Assembly: GCA_963920665.1 (NCBI GenBank)
Contig: OY987272.1
Coordinates: forward strand, 5,027,001-5,091,000
DNA from: Straminergon stramineum
Lineage: Eukaryota; Streptophyta; Bryopsida; Hypnales; Calliergonaceae
Length of the DNA: 64,000 nt
Direction of reading: 5' to 3'
Shown: positions 56,910-64,000 of the stretch, piece by piece
How positions within the stretch are numbered: the stretch's first letter is position 1
Layout of the letters: every line of letters starts with the position of its first letter
Translations under genes and position numbers: made by a program
The notes under the pieces: model-generated
Told to the model about the DNA's origin: nothing
The model's input: the letters and a program-made list of their open reading frames with translations, nothing else
Database searches by the model: none

Positions 56910-59230
56910 AGGAGGGGTGCGTGATGGTTTGGTGATAATGAGATTTTGATGGGCTTGCAATCTTGTATTCCAAAATCCTCAAGTATGCTCTTTGCGTATG
57001 TTGTTTGCTGAAATTTTAAATTTTGGGTGGTTTGATAAAATTCTACCCTTAAGTATTTGCAAATGGATCCTAGGTTTGTCATTTCAAATTTGTTGTTCAG
57101 CTGAACATTGAGTGATTGAAACAATTTTTTGCGATCCTGCTTGTGATGAAAAGGTCAACTGAAAGCACTATGACTACAATCTTGCCATTTTTTTAAAGAG
57201 AACTGTAGGTTTCCATCAGAGGTCCATTTGATAAGTTTCTTGCATTTGAAGGAGTAATTGATCTTTGTGTACCATAATCAAGCTCCTTGCCTAACCCCTG
57301 AAGTCTCCACGCCTTTTTCCCATCAAAAAACACTCAAAACTGCCAATCCCATTACAAATAACAATAAATTTTAAATTTTAAATAATTTTCTTTTGCATAT
57401 CTAACTATAGTATCTTGTACTTGAATAATATAAGAGTGTGGAAGAAATTTCAAAAACTTGACTGTGTAGATTCCAAGCTTTTTTGCACCTTCTTCAACTA
57501 GATTTTTTGGCTTTGAATCTTCTTAACAAAAAATTTTGCACTTAGTCTATGGATTTTGATTTTCTAATATTTTGTATTGAAGAATTGAGTTGAAAATCTA
57601 AGGAAAAAAATTCAACAAAAAACCACTTAATTTTTAGTCATTGAAAATTGTGAAGTAGAAGTAGAATTAAGATTGAAGGGAAAACTAAACTTATTGTCAA
57701 CAACTCTAAAATGGAATTGAAACATAATAAGCCCAATGATGAGATTCTTCTAGAAAACAAATTTAACCTTTTCTAACAATTTTTTTTGAAAAATTGTAAA
57801 AATGGCATTCAAAAAATGAATTATGTAAGTTAATTTTTCAAGAAGATATTTAGATTGCCTAGAAAACAAGATTATCCATAACTTTCTCATTCCTAGTCTA
57901 CATAGAATGAATCATTTGATCGATTACAAATTTTTCTACAAATTTTTGTCTACATGCAACATGAGACAAAAATTATATTTTTGTCAACAAAAAAATATAA
58001 TATTTGAGAAAAATTTAAAATTTAAATAATTCAAATTTTTGTGATTTTTTTAGGTTTGCCCCCTAAGCTACTTTTTGGATTTAGGGTGGCATAACTCTTG
58101 TTCTCAAGAACCGATTGAAATAAAACTATATTTCTAGAAAGCTAATATGATTTTCTATAGATTCAAAAAAGTTCAAAGAATCGTGTCAATAATTGATGTC
58201 ACACAAGTCTACCCCAAATTCCATGGGTCCCTCATAAGGACTTTGGAACTTGAGGGATTAAGTCCACAGAGTCTTTTTACTAGTTGTCAAATATGTGAAG
58301 GTATATTAGGATCTTAAAACCTAAGTTGAGGGGCATGAATACTTGTTCTTTGAGATTGCTATTCAAATAGGCTATTTTGACATCAAAGTGGTGGGTGTTC
58401 AATCCCTTGTGTGCTTATAAGGTGCTAATCGCTTTAATGGTTGTCTATTTTGCTATAGGGGCAAAGGTTTCATTGTAAGCAATTCTTCTGTATTGATGAA
58501 ACCTCTAGTAACTAGTTTTGCTTTGTAACATTGACCTTGCCATTGATTTTGGATTTGATTCTATGAATCCATTGTAATGTGATGGGTTTTCTAACTGAGG
58601 GTAATGGTACTAGCTCCCAAGTGTAGTTTTTGTTTATGCTATCTATCTCTTTCTACATTGCCTTCTACAAGTTGGAGTTTGTTAAAGCTTTTTATTATGA
58701 GATCTCATTTATTTGGATTTTTAAATAATTTATGTATCTCGCTAGTCTTATTAAAGGTTTTTGATATCTATTGGATTGCCATGCTAATTTTTGTTTTGGG
58801 TCCTATTGGGTGTAGGATTTTTTTCGTATATGTTTTGGTGACTATCTGTAGATATAAGTCTATATCGAGACCTAAGTTTTCCAGCCTCAGTGTTCTTGTT
58901 GCATCGTTGGTTGATAGAAAGAATGTGGTTGTTATAATTTGTCCCATGGAGTTGATTTGAGGTGAGATAGTAGAAGTTGAATTTGGTAGGGAACTTTGAA
59001 ATGGAGTAGGAGAATCAAGGGCACTTGGTTGTAGAGTGGCAGTTGGGAATTGTTCATGTACATCTCAATAGGGCTATTCTTTAAATGATTGTTTTGTTTT
59101 GGCAATCTATTGTGTTCTAGCTCGTACATGGTCTTTGTCGATAGTCATGTCTTGTGATAGTATGATCACCTTGGCCTATAGGCAATAGCAACAATAGGCT
59201 TTGTGTATTTGTCCAAACCATGTATTGGTA
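56910..59230 (-). pseudogene. Decayed Ty1/copia retrotransposon pol fragment
   Basis: On the minus strand, recognisable copia reverse-transcriptase blocks appear in order: the YNETFAPIAK block with its following AHKGL and DVKIAYLN phrases (about 58480-58350), then, beyond an inserted element, the KIVVIVLSVDL block where the catalytic YVDD is destroyed, and a KYAKDIL-like, DCKPI-containing end (about 57000-56920). Upstream (59130-58930) is a variable Ser/Pro-rich linker. Multiple stops and frameshifts are present, and no long terminal repeats were found. It is clearly non-functional. Confidence 0.78.
57294..58258. mobile_element. TA-flanked TIR element, copy 5, inserted in the copia relic
   Basis: Left TA|ACCCCTGAAG, right CTTGAGGGAT|TA, 965 bp. 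The copia coding frame breaks off on one side of the element and resumes on the other, just after the conserved LxGL position. This gives independent proof of insertion with a TA duplication. The interior resembles copy 3 (ATCTTGTA..GTGTGGAA.AAATTTCA). Confidence 0.75.
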
Positions 59231-60720
59231 GGTTGGGCTTCAAAAAATAACTTTTACAATTCAAAAAATGATCATTTAAAATGACTTGAGTATAAAAATA
59301 AAATAAAAATCTTCAAAAATCATTATGATTAGAACTTAACATCTTGACTTAAGGGAAAAAATTCATATGAAAATCACAAATGTTTGATCACCAATTGATT
59401 GTAGAAGGAATTTTCAACTTTTGGCTTCAACTTTTATTGAAGAATATTGGTTTTATAACTATTGTTTCATAGCCATTATTAAATTAAGTAGCATTTTATA
59501 ATTTATCTTTATAATTTTGGAAACTTCGACTATCTTCTAATCCTTAAAAAGTTGACTGTAGAAGGACGTAGCCCTATTTCTAAAGCAACTAGTCAAAAAT
59601 CATTAGATTTTCTTGACAAACTTGAAAGTAACATACATTGAATATGTAATATGCTCTAAAAATCTGAAAATTTCACCCAACATACACATTCTTGTGAAAA
59701 TGTTATTGAATAAACATTTCTTGTGTCATTCTATAAGTAGAAAACAAAACATTAGAAAAAAATTATTTTGTGATTTGTAGATCAAAAAAAATTTTCTACA
59801 AATTCACTAATGATATTTGAATGAAGGAATCTTCACTACCATCCATTGCAAATACACTCTTTAAGATTCTCTAAAATAATCAAATGAAAACTTGCAATTA
59901 TTCATCTTCTAATCTTGATTAGAAATCATTATGAACCTCTTTCTTGATCATGTGACCTCATATGGTTAAAGGCTCTTTTAAGAAATTCCAATTTTTTTTC
60001 TAGTCCAAAAAAATAAAACAACATAAATGAAACAAAACAAACAAACTATTGTACCCAACTATAAGTATTGGCATTTCATGCCGAATATTTAATTAGAATA
60101 GGGAAATCAAATTCCATAGATGCTTAAAATAGGAATATTTTTTCAAAATCCTTGATTTTTCATTTCAAGTTTTTTAGTTCATTTGCAAAAATATCTCCCA
60201 AAAATTCTTTCATCTTTTATTTGAATTACTTTTTGTTGACCCTCACAGTAACGAAAGGTCTGGAGATCACCCATTTTCGATCAGCCTCCCATTCTCTAGT
60301 TTAGGCTTCTCCATTTATGATCAGATGAAGTGTAGGTGATAGCTCACACACCGCAGGATCCTAGGGGACAACAAAAATGTCTAGGCGGTGTATATTGAAA
60401 GCTTACAATGATCACACTGCATACATTGAAAGCCTTACATCGATTTTGGAACCATCCTATGGATGGAAATAGGTTTACCTGCATATCAAGATTGGGACAA
60501 ATAGAATCTTCATGAAAGAAATTCATGATAATTTTACTTTTAAGGGAAAAAATTTAGGAAATTATGAAATCCTTCTGAAATCTATTTCTCTACACGGCGA
60601 AATACTTTTTCCTGAACATTTCCCATGCCGCAGATAGGCTCAATTGCTTAAGTGATTGGAAATGGGTGATCATTCTGATAAAGAGACACTTTAAAAAAAA
60701 TGGAATAAAAAGAAATAAAT
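59231..60720. other. AT-rich intergenic DNA and V-ATPase F upstream region
   Basis: No gene is supported. A moderately GC-rich patch lies at 60240-60440 without a recognisable frame. GCTTAAGTGATTGGAAATGG at 60648 resembles GCTTAAGTGGATGATAATGG at 49753, a possible small dispersed repeat. Confidence 0.45.
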
Positions 60721-60934
60721 CTACTGTAGAGATGTTCATTCAGTTAAGTTGGAGTAGGAACATCACATTCATCCAGTGTTCATCTGGAAGAGACGAATCT
60801 TTCGCCAGGACTTCCGCGAGCAAGCGAGAGCGCTCCCCGACGACGGAGGACCGATTTGCGGAACACGGGACATTCTGTATTTTGCAACAATTTTCAGACT
60901 CTTCTTTTTGCAGCGCACTTTCACGATCTTCGCA

Positions 60935-62798
60935 ATGGCAGGAGTTGCAGCGCAAGCTACTTCACGCGGATCTTCCCTCATCGGCATCATCGCCGACGAG
61001 GTCTGGAATCCCCTCCGATTTCTCAATTTCCTGAGATTTTTTTGGAGTTTCCAGGGTTTTGGACATATTAAGCTCGTGGAGCAGATTCAGATTTTTTATT
61101 TATTTATCGAGTTTTGTGCATCAGTTTCTGCTTCAAGTGTGGTTATTAGTTCGTGAATAACAGAGTTGGCATAATGATTTTGAACTTCACGGTTTGGAGG
61201 ATAAATCAGGGTTTCATAGATCTGGAACTGGTGAGTTTTAGGTTCGGTCAGTGTTGTGCCCCATCCGCTGTGGTGTGGTTCCATGGTTGTCGGTTGTCGC
61301 ATGATAACGTGGTTACAGTAAGGGAGAGGAATCTTTTCGTAGGCTTCAGGTAGCCTTTTACAAGGGTCGATCGATGTGAGGCTATTTGGTTTAGTTGGAA
61401 TGATTATTGAAAAGTGTGTGGGGAGTTAAATCGATGCCTCTGCTACTTAATTTTATTCTACTGGTCAAAATTTTATATGTGATCTTTTTGGGAAATGAGA
61501 GGATTCCAACGCACGAAGGAATGCGTCATTTGGATACCTAATGCACAAGCTATCACGGTTCAATTTTCTTTGGGGGGATAATGGTCTTAAACTGCTACTT
61601 TGTCACTTTTCAGATGTTGACGTGATGCTCATGCTCTTAGTCAATGTGTACTTAATGTGTAAGATTTTAAAGTGACCCTTTTGTTCCCTTTCGATTTTGG
61701 GTGTCCCTACCTTAGACCTATGGAGTCAACTGGAATTGTTTGAATGTAGAGTAGAATCTGAAATTTATTCCTTGTTTTCTGAATGATCTTTAGGAGGTAA
61801 TTGCTTCTTTCTAATTTCCCTGCCTAACTATTCTGTTGCGCTCCACATGTGACTCTGGCCACTATTAGTGCCATGTATGAAATCGAATCAATTTGTAATT
61901 TTGGAACTCTTCTTCCGCTTACTGAGATCCTGTGAAAAGAGTCGAGTTTTAATATAGTTCAGATTTGGTCCTTCATGTTGTAGTAGAGTCTGTAGGGCCA
62001 GGATTTGAGGTGTATCTCGTTGACTGTCTTGGCAGGATACAGTGACTGGATTTCTGCTAGCAGGAGTGGGAAATGTGGACCTTCGACGGAAAACCAACTA
62101 CCTAGTTGTGGACAATAGTAAGTGTTAATTTCACTTCATCGTGCTGTTCTATGTCGTATGTTTCTGCCTCCTTAAATCTAGTTGACTCTGCCTGCTGCAC
62201 ACTACATATTCTTCAATCACGGTGGCTATCTTCCCATGGTTGGAGACCAGAGTCTGTTCTGACGTCTGTTTTGAGATATCATTGGACAATTGCAATGACG
62301 CGTTAAGATTCATCAAACATTTGCCTGCAGAGACCACAGTGAAGCAAATCGAGGACTCTTTTAAGGAGTTCACCAATCGTGAGGACATTGCGATCGTTCT
62401 CATAAGTCAATATGTGGGTTTTTCTCTCTGACTCGACTTAAAAAGATTTGCATTCAGCTCATTCACTTGCTTTTTCCTTATATGAACAAACTTGTCTGCC
62501 CTGTTTAGAAAGCAGTACTCTGTAGGTATTGAGTCATTGATGGATTGAATCTAATATTCAGTTTATTATAGTCGTATCTTGCTGGTAGGTCAAATATGAT
62601 TGCTCAGTACCTTCATTTTCTGTTGTGCAGATTGCGAACATGATCCGCTTGGTGATTGATAGTTACTCCAAACCTCTTCCAGCGATTCTTGAGATCCCAT
62701 CTAAGGACCATCCTTATGACCCAAATCAGGATTCGATCTTGTCACGAGTGAAGCACATGTTTTCTAGTGATCCCTCTGGTCCTAGTGACCGCAAATAA
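60935..62798 (+). CDS. VHA-F: V-type proton ATPase subunit F, four exons
   Basis: Exons 60935-61000, 62036-62117, 62331-62413 and 62631-62798 join in frame to about 132 residues, the usual size of plant subunit F. Highly conserved stretches are IADEDTVTGFLLAGVGNVD, a TTVKQIEDSFKEFT block with NREDIAIVLISQY, and AILEIPSKDHPYDP. Subunit F sits in the V1 central stalk with subunit D and couples ATP hydrolysis to proton pumping at vacuolar and endomembranes. The N-terminus (MAGVAAQATSRGSS) is less conserved, as is common for the family, and the C-terminus has a short extra tail (PSGPSDRK). The 5' UTR and exon 1 region has a diverged inverted copy at 42805-43110. Confidence 0.95.
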
Positions 62799-63800
62799 GT
62801 TCCTGTTTAAGAGCTCTTGCCTGTTCCATTGACTTGTATAGAAACCCTCTTCTTGTTTTCGTAGTGCAATAAGTGGCCCTCACGTTATTTTTCATTCAGA
62901 CCGTAACCCTGGAACTACTCTCGCTGCAACTGAGGCAATTGTTCCACACTACCTACGTTACTCTCTTTCGTGCTCTTTGTCAAGCTTAGAATATGTACCA
63001 TGACCCGGTCGACCTGTCTAGTTGGTAAAACCTCTGGACTTGAAATAGAAGCTGTTCCGCTCTTTCTAAATTCATCATTTTTCTCTGTTTACATTGTCTG
63101 CTCTGAAATTGCACGGTGGTTTCATTTTCGTTTTTTTGGTAAGCTGTTTGATGTCTAGAGTTTGCTCTGATTATCATCTAGAGTTCAAATGTTTTTGCGT
63201 TCTTATGCTTGTGATCTTGTAGTTCTGAATACCATGCCCTTGCTTCTCCCATACCCGAGGATATATTGCAAAAGAGTGCTCCCTGCATTCTACTGATGGA
63301 TCGTTTAATCTTTCTTTGCTGGGACTTGAGGTCAATGGAAGCAGACTGGGAAATTTGGGATCACCTCCAATAGCAAATATCAATGCTTTTTTGAGCAATG
63401 TCAAGTGCATTGCTATGGCTTAGTTTCTTTTTCATCAAAAATTTATTTGTCGCTTTCAGCTACGAACAAAAGAATAAATTCTGTCGTGGTTGAGAGTCAC
63501 TTTCACGACTTTCTTGATGCTTGAGGCGGGCGACCCTTAAACAGTCAAACACACTAGATCGTCAGTTCTACTGTTACTATTATTTCTTTGTAATCTTGAG
63601 CTCAAAATATATTGACAATAGCACCGTAAATGGAATTACAGTGAAAGTGTGGCCTGCCTCACGAAGGCAATATACTAAAATTTCGTGATATTTTGCAAGT
63701 ATATCATTTACTTACAAAAGGTTCATTTATACCCACCTCATGTCTCCAGTTCAAGCTGAAATCATATGTGCAGTGACAAGATTTTTTGTTTTCATTGACA
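62799..63800. other. 3' flank of VHA-F, no further gene supported
   Basis: Short incidental frames on both strands; none shows a recognisable domain or splice context. Confidence 0.45.
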
Positions 63801-63809
63801 TGCAACATC

Positions 63810-64000
63810 AGGAAAGTACCCTGCATTGCTTCAATACTGCTGCAAAATAGTTTCAATGGGGTTAATACAATTTAGGGTAGTATTGAAAGTATACTGTTGC
63901 AGTATTGCAAACAATATTGCAACAGTATGACCTCAATTCTGTACTGTATCACCATTGAAACTCTATTGCAAAAGTACTGAGGCAAGGTTTTTTCTTTTCC
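63810..64000. repeat. Inverted-repeat (hairpin) sequence running to the window end
   Basis: TAGTTTCAATGG (about 63849-63860) faces CCATTGAAACTCTA (about 63952-63965), with outer matching around CTTCAATACTGCTGCAAAA and its counterpart TTGCAAAAGTACTGAGG. An inner hairpin ATACTGTTGCAGTATTG / CAATATTGCAACAGTAT is centred near 63909. It is probably a MITE whose right end may lie beyond the window. Confidence 0.6.

Overview
The window looks like nuclear DNA of a land plant. Evidence: GT-AG introns with T-rich acceptors, TTTAGGG-type telo-boxes next to genes, plant L1-type LINE, copia and CACTA remnants, and six host genes whose best matches are plant families. One gene encodes a hybrid histidine kinase with a MASE1-like membrane sensor. 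I associate that architecture with non-flowering plants (bryophytes, lycophytes, ferns) rather than angiosperms, so a non-seed plant is the best guess. The species cannot be fixed from this sequence alone.

Host genes from left to right: (1) a NUFIP1-like snoRNP assembly factor, six exons, 389-3458 (+); (2) a probably plastid-targeted J-domain protein, six exons, 28922-31703 (+); (3) a tandem-repeat YGRKKYG protein resembling PLDRP1/At5g39570, 33343-34269 (-); (4) a MASE1 hybrid histidine kinase, eight exons, 35436-41496 (-); (5) a short unrecognised cysteine-rich protein built of 53-residue repeats, 53610-54134 (+); (6) V-ATPase subunit F, four exons, 60935-62798 (+). There is no operon-like logic. 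The only structural link between genes is that a second copy of the V-ATPase F 5' UTR and first exon lies just upstream of the histidine kinase, on the kinase's strand.

The rest is mostly repeats. A nearly full-length LINE (9446-16376) has a perfect 14-bp target-site duplication, an intact ORF1, and an ORF2 with six nonsense codons but no frameshift. Terminal-inverted-repeat elements are dense. Five copies of a 0.57-0.97 kb TA-flanked family begin ACCCCTAAAG (8130, 27885, 44844, 51750, 57294), and three ~230-bp relatives have similar ends. There are also two 186-bp twins, a hAT-type MITE with an 8-bp duplication, a Mutator-like MITE, and a foldback element carrying a nested MITE. A CACTA remnant (19.6-20.9 kb) is followed by a nested tandem array (22.27-25.13 kb). 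A copia relic (56.9-59.2 kb, minus) is split by one of the TA-flanked elements. Three insertions have a recognisable empty site or opposing arm inside this window, so their boundaries can be read directly.

Long stretches at 5.5-6.9, 16.4-17.1, 46.1-48.9, 54.6-56.8 and 59.2-60.9 kb show AT-rich sequence with no gene I can support.
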